From: TTA-H9 sp002071415
Lineage (GTDB): Bacteria > Bacteroidota > Bacteroidia > Bacteroidales > TTA-H9
NCBI GenBank assembly: GCA_035411425.1
Contig: DAONSX010000001.1
Coordinates: forward strand, 135,083-199,082
Reading direction: 5' to 3'
DNA length: 64,000 bases
The notes beneath the pieces were generated by a model, which was not told the origin of the DNA, searched no databases, and was given only the letters and a program-made list of their open reading frames with translations. Both the position numbers and the translations under genes were made by a program. Positions 52,544-61,125 of the stretch are shown piece after piece. Position 1 is the first letter of the stretch. The number at the start of each line of letters is the position of its first letter.

Positions 52544-53305
52544 TTAATTGGGTGAAGCTGCCAAGGCGAAATCGCTGACCAATTGAAGATGATCGGAACA
52601 AAAATGCAAATCCAGCGGATTCAAACCATACTTTTCAAGCCAATTTTCATTCAGATAAAGAAGGTGAAAGACAAAGGAATAAACCGCATTGAGTAAAGGG
52701 GAGTAAAAAATAAAATCGAGGCGGTTAGGACTGAATGCCTTGGAATAATCACGCCAAGTAAAGGCTAAAGGTCGGTCGATTTGATGGGGTGCCAGATCGG
52801 TAAACCAAGGCTTTTGAGCTTGGGTGAGCTGGATAGTAATGATGTTGTAGTAAGGAATTTCAGAGCCCACCATATTAAAATCTCCTGTTATCACGACTGG
52901 CAGCCGCAATATCGTATCTTCCTTTCTCCAAACAGAATAATTTTTTTCTAAATAATACATGATGGCTTGAGTTTCGGCTATACGTTCCTTGTCTAATGAA
53001 CAACAGGAAAGATGAACAGGAATCAAAATAAGTGTATCCGGATAAGGCAAATCTGTTTGGATGGAACAGGCGGCAATATTATGGTTGTCGCCAACGATAA
53101 TTGCAGAGAAATTTCTATGAAGGCCATCATGCAAGCTAAATTCCCTTAAGAACTCAGCGTTTGTTCCATTCACACGGCAGCCTGTGGCTGGATTATCATC
53201 GCCATCCATAATAATCGGGTTTCTATAACTTTGACAAAAAAGCCAGGAAGTGGTAAAAAACGAACCGACAAAAAGCCAAACGCTCAGAAGATTATTTTTT
53301 TGCAT
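52544..53305 (-). CDS. Shortened endonuclease/exonuclease/phosphatase-fold protein
   Basis: 253 residues with a signal peptide (about 1-25). The C-terminal half has HLSCCSLDKERIAE, the catalytic GDFN, and SDHLQL, as in EEP-fold phosphoesterases. In relatives this follows a DOMON-like domain and a first half with the conserved N and catalytic E; here only remnants (IMDGDDNPATGCRVNG and REFSLHDGLHRNF) lie in front. About 150 residues of the N-terminal half seem to be missing, so activity is doubtful. It overlaps the ABC ATPase gene by 14 bases. Confidence 0.6.
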   Translation of the reverse strand: MQKNNLLSVWLFVGSFFTTSWLFCQSYRNPIIMDGDDNPATGCRVNGTNAEFLREFSLHDGLHRNFSAIIVGDNHNIAACSIQTDLPYPDTLILIPVHLSCCSLDKERIAETQAIMYYLEKNYSVWRKEDTILRLPVVITGDFNMVGSEIPYYNIITIQLTQAQKPWFTDLAPHQIDRPLAFTWRDYSKAFSPNRLDFIFYSPLLNAVYSFVFHLLYLNENWLEKYGLNPLDLHFCSDHLQLVSDFALAASPN

Positions 53306-54320
53306 TTTTCAAAAATAAATCGAGTTCTTCTAAATTATGAAATGTATATACCTGTTGATAAAGAGAAAATCGTATTTCCCAGTTCGCATCGATTCGTAGC
53401 CAATGTTGACTATTTTCGGCTTTCGCAACCGGGAGAAATCCTCTTCGTTTAATGAACGCCGCGATGAGAGGATGAAGTTCTTCATTTACATCGATAAAAA
53501 CAGGAAGCCCTTGAGTTTGTTCAACCCCATAGTCGAAGGAAAAAGGGTTGAATTTTTTTCCGTTGTGCTCGAAATAATCCTCGAGCAGGGAACTGGCGAA
53601 AATTTCGTTGGGCACTCCCGAAACTATGGGTTTATCGGTGGCCATAAGTATGATTTCATCGGCCTGCCGAAAAGCCAAAGGCACGTCATGCGTAGAAATT
53701 AGAATGGTTTTGTTTTGCTGATGAGAGATGTTTGCAAGCAGTTGCATAATTTCGATTCGGCTCGGGAAATCGAGAAAAGCGGCTGGTTCATCTAAAAAGA
53801 TATAGGGCGTTTGTTGAGCCAAAGCTTTGGCTATCATTACTTTTTGCTTTTCTCCATCACTGAGGTGGTCAAAAAATTCGGCAGCCTTGCAGTGGATACC
53901 CACCATCTGGAGTACATCGTGCACAACAGCTTTATCGGAAGGTGTAAGATGACCCCAAAAGCCGGTATATGGTTGGCGACCCATAGCTACTACTTCGTAA
54001 ACTGTAAGCAAAGGCAGTGCAGGTTGTTTGGTTAGTACAATGCTGATGCAAGTCGATAGACTCGATGGCGAAAATTGCGATAATATCTTGCCCGAAATGG
54101 TGATTTGGCCGGCCAGAGGCTTCAAGAAACCCGACAACGTGCGAAGCAATGTAGTCTTGCCTGAACCATTGGGTCCGATAATACAATACAAACGACCCCG
54201 CCTGAAATTTAAATTGATATCCGACGCAATTACAGACTTTGGATTCAAATATCCAATGCTAAGATGATTCGTTGTTAAAGCATCTTCATGAATGGGGAAG
54301 ACTCTTCTGTTGAATTTCAT
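53292..54320 (-). CDS. ABC transporter ATP-binding protein (iron/cobalamin type)
   Basis: 342 residues, with an 80-residue C-terminal extension of unclear role beyond the usual length. Walker A GPNGSGKT at 49-56, Q-loop LTKQP, signature LSDGE at 153-157, Walker B YIFLDEP at about 173-179, and the switch His in STHD. FecE/BtuD class, paired with the FecCD-type permease. Powers import of an iron complex, heme or cobalamin through the inner membrane. The transport genes are in the order binding protein, permease, ATPase. No riboswitch or Fur box was seen in front of the run. Confidence 0.92.
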   Translation of the reverse strand: MKFNRRVFPIHEDALTTNHLSIGYLNPKSVIASDINLNFRRGRLYCIIGPNGSGKTTLLRTLSGFLKPLAGQITISGKILSQFSPSSLSTCISIVLTKQPALPLLTVYEVVAMGRQPYTGFWGHLTPSDKAVVHDVLQMVGIHCKAAEFFDHLSDGEKQKVMIAKALAQQTPYIFLDEPAAFLDFPSRIEIMQLLANISHQQNKTILISTHDVPLAFRQADEIILMATDKPIVSGVPNEIFASSLLEDYFEHNGKKFNPFSFDYGVEQTQGLPVFIDVNEELHPLIAAFIKRRGFLPVAKAENSQHWLRIDANWEIRFSLYQQVYTFHNLEELDLFLKNAKK

Positions 54321-54333
54321 TCACACATTGATT

Positions 54334-55383
54334 TTAATTTTTTAAACGCAGAATCACCCCGATCATCACTGGAGCGCCAATCAGCGAAGTGATGGCATTA
54401 ATGGGCAGTGCACCTCCAAACACTGGCAAACGAGCAATAAAGTTACATATTAAAGAAAGAATCGCGCCTGTTAGCATGCTCACAGGTAACAAAATATGAT
54501 GGTCGTGCGTTGCCAGAAGACCTCGACAAAGATGTGGAACAGCCAATCCGATAAAAGCTATAGGACCACACCAGGCAGTTATAATCGAGGTTAAAAATCC
54601 AGCCACAAATATGATAAGGGTACGAGCTAAACTTAGCTTCAATCCAAGGTTCTGGGCATATTCATCTCCTAAGAGCATAAGGTTGAGAGATTTTGCTAAT
54701 AAAAGCGAAAAAACAAGTCCAATCATTACTGCTGGAGTAATTATCTTCAATTGTTCCATGCTTACTTCCGAAAAGCTTCCCATTCCCCAAATCACGTAAT
54801 GCTGAAGGTCGTCTTTCAGGCTGTAAAATTTGAGCAAACTCACCAACGAATAGCTCAGATAACCCAACATCAGTCCAAGAATAAGCAGTTGGCCGATGTT
54901 TTTCAGACGTGCCGAAAAAAATAGAAGAAGCATCAACACACTCAAAGAGCCGATTAGAGCAGCCAGCGTAATGCCAATATATCCCCATGAACCTGATGAA
55001 AATATGGAAACTCCGCTAATATGGCCGGCTGCCATAGTTACGAGGGCTACACCCAGACTTGCTCCAGAACTGATACCCAGAATGGAGGGATCGGCCAAAG
55101 GATTGCGGAACAAAGCCTGCATAAGTAGGCCTCCAATGGCCAGTGAAGCCCCTGCCAATATGGCCATTAAAGCCTGAGGTAATCGAAATTCATATACTAC
55201 CAGAGCATTCTGATTCAAACCTCTTCCCTTCCCTGCAAAAATTTGCATTATTTCCGAAAAACTTACTTTTACTGTACCCACCGAAAGATTAGCAAAAAAC
55301 AATATCACAAAAGCCAGAAGTAAAAAGATACCGATAAAGATGCGGAAAGCCGGAGTATGACGTGAGATGTCTAAGGTATGCAT
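54334..55383 (-). CDS. FecCD-family ABC permease
   Basis: 349 residues with about ten hydrophobic helices. GRGLNQNALVVYEFRLPQALMAI and the following GASLAIGGLLMQALFRNPLADPSILGISSGAS are FecCD/BtuC signatures. ITAWCGPIAFIGLAVPHLCRG and ARLPVFGGALPINAITSLIGAPVMIGVIL at the end are typical. It forms the channel for the iron or cobalamin ABC importer. The gene starts at the last base of the binding-protein gene, so they are translated together. Confidence 0.93.
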   Translation of the reverse strand: MHTLDISRHTPAFRIFIGIFLLLAFVILFFANLSVGTVKVSFSEIMQIFAGKGRGLNQNALVVYEFRLPQALMAILAGASLAIGGLLMQALFRNPLADPSILGISSGASLGVALVTMAAGHISGVSIFSSGSWGYIGITLAALIGSLSVLMLLLFFSARLKNIGQLLILGLMLGYLSYSLVSLLKFYSLKDDLQHYVIWGMGSFSEVSMEQLKIITPAVMIGLVFSLLLAKSLNLMLLGDEYAQNLGLKLSLARTLIIFVAGFLTSIITAWCGPIAFIGLAVPHLCRGLLATHDHHILLPVSMLTGAILSLICNFIARLPVFGGALPINAITSLIGAPVMIGVILRLKN

Positions 55384-56543
55384 TACTCGATGATTTGATA
55401 ATACCGGGGTATATAATCAGGCAGAAGTTCAGGTCGAGTAAGATAGACCAAATCGGAGAGAATCAGTTCGGGATGGGCTACTCCTTCTTCATATAGAGGC
55501 ACATGCGAAGCATTACAAACTACGACTTTTTGTTTTCGAGCTGACTCGAAAAGAACATAACGTTTATCGAGATTCAACAAATCCTGCAGGCTAAAATTTT
55601 CTTTCTGGCTAACCACTATCCGCCAATAATCAGCATCATGAGCTCTTGAGAATACCTCTTCGAAACCAAGGCCTTTGCTTGCGGTTTCGTTCAGGTCGGA
55701 AAAAACATAACTCAAACCGGCATCTTTGTATAATTGAGCCATATAACTTCTTCCTCCCGAAACATACCATACCCCAGAATTCATGAATCCATCGAATATA
55801 CGCGCAGGTCGATCATTGTGAGAAACTTTCTTCTGAACACTTGAATACTCAGAGGCAATTTGACGAAAGATGCTGTCGGCTTCCTTTTCCTTTCCCACGA
55901 AATATCCGACAAAACGAATCCATTCGGCTCTTCCTAAGGGGTGATTTTCCATATAATCGGCTAAAGGCACGATTTGAAGCCCCATTTGTTGAAAACGACT
56001 GTAATCCTGACCAGCATACAGCGTAATAAAAGACAAATCAGGTCGGCAGGCAATCAGTGATTCGGCTTCGATACGATCGCCTCGAGCAATTTCTTGAACT
56101 TGTCTATCATGGATACGTTGCCTTATATAAGGATGAAAGATATAAGAAGTATCCGCTACACCGATGAGATGGTCCAAAATATTCAGAGAAGAAAGATGAG
56201 AGATGAGGGTGGATGAAGTTGTAGCAATTGAGTTCACAGGGAGAATAATGGGCTGATATCCATGAGGAATGGAATCGTTTGGCAAACGATGGGACAAAAT
56301 GATGAATCTGGAATAAATTTTCGTAGTGTCCCAGGGATCTTTCAACCACACAGCCCTATGATGATGAATATAACCAGCAACAAACAATCCAGCATATTGG
56401 GGCGAAGCAATGGTATCGAGTCGAAAACCCGAATCTTCATCCTGCTGAATGTTTCTTTGGCAGGAAGGAAAAATTAGAAACCATGATGAAGCTAAGGCAA
56501 TTAAAGCAATAATGCGATGGTTTTCAAGTAAAAAGCTCTTCAT
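55383..56543 (-). CDS. ABC transporter substrate-binding lipoprotein
   Basis: 386 residues from ATG 56543 (a TTG at 56552 is open upstream). A lipobox (FPSC) gives lipidated Cys28. The fold is the BtuF/FhuD type: VAGYIHHHRAVWL then IATTSSTLISHLSSLNILDHLIGVADTSYI, ARGDRIEAESLIACRPDLSFI, PLADYMENHPLGRAEWIRFVGYFVGKE, and a linking helix. It captures the ligand outside the inner membrane and passes it to the permease. Ligand identity is unknown. It overlaps the GroES-like gene by 20 bases. Confidence 0.88.
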   Translation of the reverse strand: MKSFLLENHRIIALIALASSWFLIFPSCQRNIQQDEDSGFRLDTIASPQYAGLFVAGYIHHHRAVWLKDPWDTTKIYSRFIILSHRLPNDSIPHGYQPIILPVNSIATTSSTLISHLSSLNILDHLIGVADTSYIFHPYIRQRIHDRQVQEIARGDRIEAESLIACRPDLSFITLYAGQDYSRFQQMGLQIVPLADYMENHPLGRAEWIRFVGYFVGKEKEADSIFRQIASEYSSVQKKVSHNDRPARIFDGFMNSGVWYVSGGRSYMAQLYKDAGLSYVFSDLNETASKGLGFEEVFSRAHDADYWRIVVSQKENFSLQDLLNLDKRYVLFESARKQKVVVCNASHVPLYEEGVAHPELILSDLVYLTRPELLPDYIPRYYQIIE

Positions 56544-56898
56544 CGCGTTCAAGCAGTAACAAGGATTGATGAGAAACGATAAAATATTTTTCGCTGTCGA
56601 TTACGATTTCGATAGCACCCTTTTGAAGGAACAGGGCTAAATCGCCGGGTTTAGCCTGAAGTGGAATATAAGATGGAGCTTCATCTTTCGATTTCCATGG
56701 TTCTATATCACTTTCGCTGGGTAGAGGAATAGGATAACCTGGCCCGGTTTTAATCACATAACCCGATTGCACTTCTTCCCTTTCAGAATAACCCGGAGGA
56801 AGAACAAGACCACCTTTAGTTTTGCTATTTGCACTCTTGGCTTTTATCAACACCCTATCGCCAATTAGAATAATGTTTTTTAATTTTTCAGGCTTCAT
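56524..56898 (-). CDS. GroES-like co-chaperonin family protein
   Basis: 124 residues. ILIGDRVLIKAKSANSKTKGGLVLPPG and later GDLALFLQKGAIEIVIDSEKYFIV match the GroES beta-barrel, with a mobile-loop-like part TKGGLVLPPG. It is longer than GroES (about 97) and not beside groEL; a region of about 30 residues (IKTGPGYPIPLPSESDIEPWK) is inserted. It belongs to a Bacteroidota paralog family. It opens the 56.9 to 48.8 kb minus-strand run and overlaps the binding-protein gene by 20 bases. Its role is unknown. Confidence 0.82.
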   Translation of the reverse strand: MKPEKLKNIILIGDRVLIKAKSANSKTKGGLVLPPGYSEREEVQSGYVIKTGPGYPIPLPSESDIEPWKSKDEAPSYIPLQAKPGDLALFLQKGAIEIVIDSEKYFIVSHQSLLLLERDEELFT

Positions 56899-56925
56899 TG
56901 AATTTGCTTGAAATGAATTTTATGG

Positions 56926-56933
56926 CAAAATTA
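56926..56933 (-). promoter_or_regulatory. Candidate -7 box for the ABC/GroES-like run
   Basis: Minus-strand TAATTTTG, 28 bases before the GroES-like ATG. No -33 match. This is the only promoter candidate found before the eight-gene minus-strand run. Confidence 0.45.
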
Positions 56934-56994
56934 CTATTTCCTCCCTAAGTTCGTTTTTAATGTTTAATTCGAACCCAAATAAACGCAAATGAAG

Positions 56995-57002
56995 TAATTT
57001 TG
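56995..57002 (+). promoter_or_regulatory. Candidate -7 box for the small membrane protein and mutL
   Basis: TAATTTTG, 37 bases before the ATG at 57040. No -33 match; divergent from the GroES-like box. Confidence 0.5.
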
Positions 57003-57039
57003 CAAAATCGATAACAAATTTCAATCATTCCGTAACAAT

Positions 57040-57291
57040 ATGGCTTTTCTGTATCGTCCCAAACCCAAGAAATACGATCATAAACCTATTTATTACAATC
57101 CTGATGAAGAAAAGGCGAAGAGATGGCAGGAGAAAAAAGAGTCTTCCGATCCTACTTCTGATAAATTGCGCCGGGATATAGAAAGGCAATGGGCTTTAAG
57201 ACAAAAGAAGAAAAAATCGGGCAATATTTCCTTGATTGTATATATATTACTTATTCTGTTTTTATTATATATCATTTTTATCCTTGGTTAA
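57040..57291 (+). CDS. Small membrane protein upstream of mutL (83 aa)
   Basis: 83 residues with a highly charged cytosolic front (KPKPKKYDHKPIYYNPDEE, RRDIERQWALRQKKKK) and a single hydrophobic helix near the end (ISLIVYILLILFLLYIIFI). No recognised domain. The stop codon overlaps the mutL ATG by one base (TAATG), so the two are translated together. Such genes next to mutL occur in related organisms; function unknown. Confidence 0.72.
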   Translation: MAFLYRPKPKKYDHKPIYYNPDEEKAKRWQEKKESSDPTSDKLRRDIERQWALRQKKKKSGNISLIVYILLILFLLYIIFILG

Positions 57292-59117
57292 TGCCAGATC
57301 TCATACAACTTCTTCCTGAATCTGTATCCAATCAGATTGCTGCCGGTGAAGTCATTCAGAGGCCTTCATCAGCAGTGAAAGAATTACTCGAAAATGCAAT
57401 AGATGCCGGCGCCGACTCTATTCAATTGATTGTAAAAGATGCCGGTAAAACCCTGATACAAGTGGTAGATGATGGTTGTGGTATGAGCCCAACGGATGCC
57501 CGACTATGTTTCGAGCGCCATGCGACCTCAAAAATACATCAGGCTCAAGATTTATTTGCCATTCGCTCATTGGGTTTCAGAGGCGAAGCCTTGGCATCAA
57601 TTGCAGCCATTGCTCAGGTTGAACTTCGCACACGACGTCACGAAGACGAAATAGGAACTCAGGTGCTGATCGAAGGCACAGAGGTGATCGATCAGCAGCC
57701 CATCCAATGTCAGGCAGGTTCGACATTCTTGGTGAAGAATCTCTTCTTCAATGTTCCTGCCCGGCGAGCTTTCCTAAAGTCGGAAGCCGTCGAAATGAGG
57801 CATATCATCGAAGAATTCGAAAGAGTGGCACTCGTATATCCCGAAATTCAATTTTCACTTGTTCATAATGGACGTACGGTATTTCAACTTTTAAAATCTA
57901 CACAAAAACAAAGAATTGTCCAAATTATGGGCAATCATCTCAATCCCCTGATCGTCCCCGTTGAAGAACAAACCGACTTCATTAAAATTCACGGATTTAC
58001 GACAAAACCAGAATATTCGAAAAAGATAAGGGGCGAACAGTATTTATTCACTAACGGTAGATATGTAAAAATCCCCTATTTGCAACATGCCATAGAATCG
58101 GCTTACCAAGGCCTCATTCCCCAAGGCTCTTTCCCTTCTTATTTCATCTATATTCAAATCGACCCCTCCAATATCGATGTGAATATACATCCCACCAAAA
58201 CAGAAATCAAATTCATCAACGAAAATCTGATATATGCCGTATTAAAGGCAGCAACAAGAAAATCGATCGGGCAATTTTCAATTTCGGGAACCATCAATTT
58301 TGACGAAGAATGGGCTTTTGGCGATGGAGAACTAAAACCCGGCCAAACCATCAAACCGCCAAAAATTCACGTTAATCCCAATTACAATCCCTTTCAACAT
58401 CAGAATTCGCAGCCATCCCACGAAAGACGCAATCTCGAAAACTGGCAGAAACTATACGAGTTTCCCGAAAAAGAACAAAGAAAAAATAAAGATGAATATT
58501 CTGCACAGTTATCTTCCCCACCATCTCAGGAATCGGTTGCGATAAAAAAAGAAAACGAAAGAGGTTTTCTTCAGGTTCATAAAAAATATTTGATGACGGT
58601 TGTAAAATCGGGTGTGATGCTAATTGATATCGAAAAAGCAAAACAACGAATTTTTTATGAGAATTTTCTGCAGGCTCTCGAAAAGGAAGGAATTCCATCC
58701 CAACAGGAAATTTTCCCTTTGAACATTCATCTTGGCCAAGCCGAATCTCTTCTAGTGAATCAGATGAAACCCACACTTGCGCTGATGGGTTTTACCATAG
58801 ATAATCTGAGTACCAATACTTTCGTCATTCAGGGCATACCTCAAGGAATGGATGCCTCCGAAGCCAGAGAATCACTCGAAACAATTATCGACAGTTTATT
58901 GAGAGAAGAAGACATCGAACATGCCGATATTAGAGTTATTTCGGCCAAGACCATGGCAGCAACCTTAGCCCGGCATCAACTTCGACCAATGAACGAAGAA
59001 GAAATGCGCACACTTACCGACCAGCTTTTCTCCACTGCCATGCCCTCACTAAGCCCTTTTGGAGAGAAAATTCTAAATATCATTCCTTTGGAATCTATCG
59101 AAGAACTCCTTAAATAA
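57291..59117 (+). CDS. mutL: DNA mismatch repair protein MutL
   Basis: 608 residues from ATG 57291; the open frame begins further up but overlaps the small membrane-protein gene. GHKL ATPase part: LPESVSNQIAAGEVIQRPSS, LLENAIDAG, DDGCGM, and SLGFRGEALASIAA. The C-terminal dimerisation domain begins near residue 425. The endonuclease motif DQHA(x)2E(x)4E is replaced: the equivalent positions read D446-I-E-K-A-K-Q-R with later E, so metal-dependent nicking is doubtful. Mismatch repair would then need another nicking step. Full length otherwise. Confidence 0.93.
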   Translation: MPDLIQLLPESVSNQIAAGEVIQRPSSAVKELLENAIDAGADSIQLIVKDAGKTLIQVVDDGCGMSPTDARLCFERHATSKIHQAQDLFAIRSLGFRGEALASIAAIAQVELRTRRHEDEIGTQVLIEGTEVIDQQPIQCQAGSTFLVKNLFFNVPARRAFLKSEAVEMRHIIEEFERVALVYPEIQFSLVHNGRTVFQLLKSTQKQRIVQIMGNHLNPLIVPVEEQTDFIKIHGFTTKPEYSKKIRGEQYLFTNGRYVKIPYLQHAIESAYQGLIPQGSFPSYFIYIQIDPSNIDVNIHPTKTEIKFINENLIYAVLKAATRKSIGQFSISGTINFDEEWAFGDGELKPGQTIKPPKIHVNPNYNPFQHQNSQPSHERRNLENWQKLYEFPEKEQRKNKDEYSAQLSSPPSQESVAIKKENERGFLQVHKKYLMTVVKSGVMLIDIEKAKQRIFYENFLQALEKEGIPSQQEIFPLNIHLGQAESLLVNQMKPTLALMGFTIDNLSTNTFVIQGIPQGMDASEARESLETIIDSLLREEDIEHADIRVISAKTMAATLARHQLRPMNEEEMRTLTDQLFSTAMPSLSPFGEKILNIIPLESIEELLK

Positions 59118-59203
59118 CTTTATACTCCCCTATTGTTATTTACTAAAGTTTCATCATATTTGCCGATTATTCATCCCAATATATCCTCTAATTCATAACA
59201 CTC

Positions 59204-60040
59204 ATGGCCAACGATGAACACCGATTGACAGGTTTTTTAGGATTAACACCCGTTGTTAAGAATTTAGTACTTATCAACATATTATTCTTCTTTGCCACTT
59301 TCGCTCTTCTTGGTTCATCACGAGGGCAGCTCGACCTTACCGAATACCTTGCACTCTATTATCCTGGTTCGGATAAATTCAGATGGTGGCAACTGGTTTC
59401 TTATATGTTCATGCATGCCAATTTCTCGCACATCTTTTTCAATATGTTTGCCTTATGGATGTTTGGAAATATATTAGAACAATTGTGGGGACCAAAAAGA
59501 TTTCTTACCTATTACATGATAACTGGCATTGGTGCAGCCATAGTTCATATTGCAGTGATGTATTATCAGTTTCATATTCTCGATGGCCAAATCAAGGAAT
59601 TCATGTTGAGCCCCAATCCGGTCGATTATGCCAATTTGATTGCGAAAAACTTTAAAGGAATTTACAATCCCGAATGGTTCGACCAGCTGATTAGTGCATG
59701 GAGCCTTACTCCCGAAAGTCCTCTGTTGAAGCAAGAAGCACTCAATTCGTTGGGTCATCTGGTAGTTACCAAGATGAATATTCCTACTATAGGCGCCAGC
59801 GGAGCCGTCTTCGGTATTTTGCTGGCTTATGGCCTCACCTTCCCCAATTCGCTGATTTATATTTATTTCCTTCTTCCTATAAAAGCAAAATGGTTCGTTT
59901 TGATCTATGCAGTTCTCGAATTTTGGTTTGGAATCAGCGGAGCAGGCGATAATGTGGCCCATTTTGCCCATCTGGGCGGTATGATTTTCGGTTATCTTCT
60001 CATGGTGTACTGGCATAAACGAGACCATCGCTATTACTGA
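59204..60040 (+). CDS. Rhomboid family intramembrane protease
   Basis: 278 residues, seven or so hydrophobic helices. The catalytic serine is Ser199 in TIGASGAVFG and the catalytic histidine is His256 in AHFAHLGG. The extra N-terminal helix and HANFSHIFFNMFALWMFG are typical. It cleaves membrane proteins within the bilayer; substrates unknown. An exceptionally long loop (about 115-165) connects two helices. A second rhomboid gene follows 119 bases downstream. Confidence 0.92.
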   Translation: MANDEHRLTGFLGLTPVVKNLVLINILFFFATFALLGSSRGQLDLTEYLALYYPGSDKFRWWQLVSYMFMHANFSHIFFNMFALWMFGNILEQLWGPKRFLTYYMITGIGAAIVHIAVMYYQFHILDGQIKEFMLSPNPVDYANLIAKNFKGIYNPEWFDQLISAWSLTPESPLLKQEALNSLGHLVVTKMNIPTIGASGAVFGILLAYGLTFPNSLIYIYFLLPIKAKWFVLIYAVLEFWFGISGAGDNVAHFAHLGGMIFGYLLMVYWHKRDHRYY

Positions 60041-60132
60041 CCATGATTCGCTATTCATGAATTTTTTTATTTCAAGAAATAAATTTCGAGGTTAAATAGT
60101 TTATATTTCTGGCAAGTGTAATAGCACACTGC

Positions 60133-60140
60133 TAAATTTG
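60133..60140 (+). promoter_or_regulatory. Candidate -7 box for the second rhomboid gene
   Basis: TAAATTTG, 19 bases before the ATG at 60160, between the two rhomboid genes. No -33 match. The two genes may thus have separate promoters. Confidence 0.45.
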
Positions 60141-60159
60141 GAATCGAAAAATTCGCTTT

Positions 60160-61062
60160 ATGCAAGGATATTCATTTCATCACCAAGTTACATCCCCATG
60201 GAAACAGTTTACTGGCTTTTTCCGTCGTGGCGATGCCCTGTCTGTATTGATTCTTATCAACGTTGTGATTTGGGTGATTATCAGTTTGATACGCGTGGGG
60301 TTTGCTCTCTCGGGCGAATCTTCATTTGCCTTTCTGCAAAGCACACTGGCATTCTTAGGAGCTCCTGCAAGCCCTGAAGCACTTGCCACTTCCTTCTGGA
60401 CTTTGATTACATACAGTTTCGTTCATATCGACTTTTTCCATTTGCTTTTCAATATGCTGTGGTTGTATTGGATTGGAAAACTATTCATCGAATATATGTC
60501 GCAGCATCAATTGATTTGGGTATATCTTCTAGGCGGGATGTCGGGATATCTGGTATATATGCTAGCCTTCAATGCATTCCCCGGATTTCTGCATATTGCT
60601 CCTACTTCAAGACTCATAGGTGCTTCGGCTGCCGTGATGGCCATAGTTACTGCCATTGCATTCTACTTGCCCAATTACAGAATCAATCTTCTGTTCTTAG
60701 GTCGCATTCGCCTGATTCATCTTGCAATTGCCCTGTTTGTTCTCGATTTCCTGATGATTAGCTCGAATAACCCGGGCGGACATCTATCACATATTGGAGG
60801 ATGTATTTTTGGCTACCTCTATGTTTTATCCATTCGTAAAAACTGGCTGAAAAAACTAAAACTGAAAGTATTGTTCAAACCCAAACCAAAAGCGAAAATT
60901 AAATACAGGCCAGGAAGCGAAAAGGAAGAAAAAGAGTATTTCGAAGATAAAAAACACATGGAAGAAGAAATCGATCGTATTCTCGATAAGATTAAATTAA
61001 CCGGATATCAAGGACTAACTGCTAAAGAAAAAGAAACCTTGTTCAAATACAGTAAAAAGTAA
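60160..61062 (+). CDS. Rhomboid family intramembrane protease, second copy
   Basis: 300 residues. Catalytic Ser156 in RLIGASAAVMA (GASA instead of GASG) and His211 in GGHLSHIGG. HIDFFHLLFNMLWLYWIGK is shared with the first copy. The C-terminal 65 residues are soluble, basic then acidic and helical (KPKAKIKYRPGSEKEE, EEIDRILDKIKLTGYQGL). It is distinct from copy one in the tail and in its active-site neighbour, so not a recent duplicate. Substrate unknown. Confidence 0.9.
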   Translation: MQGYSFHHQVTSPWKQFTGFFRRGDALSVLILINVVIWVIISLIRVGFALSGESSFAFLQSTLAFLGAPASPEALATSFWTLITYSFVHIDFFHLLFNMLWLYWIGKLFIEYMSQHQLIWVYLLGGMSGYLVYMLAFNAFPGFLHIAPTSRLIGASAAVMAIVTAIAFYLPNYRINLLFLGRIRLIHLAIALFVLDFLMISSNNPGGHLSHIGGCIFGYLYVLSIRKNWLKKLKLKVLFKPKPKAKIKYRPGSEKEEKEYFEDKKHMEEEIDRILDKIKLTGYQGLTAKEKETLFKYSKK

Positions 61063-61125
61063 AAACGTAGATTCTATCATACAAATTCATAGATTCTTCC
61101 AAATTATTAAAACACGATAAGAATA

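Noticed and set aside
56899..57039. Riboswitch or Fur-type control before the iron/cobalamin importer run
   Set aside because: Only 141 bases lie between the divergent starts, with no conserved riboswitch box and no Fur-like palindrome seen.
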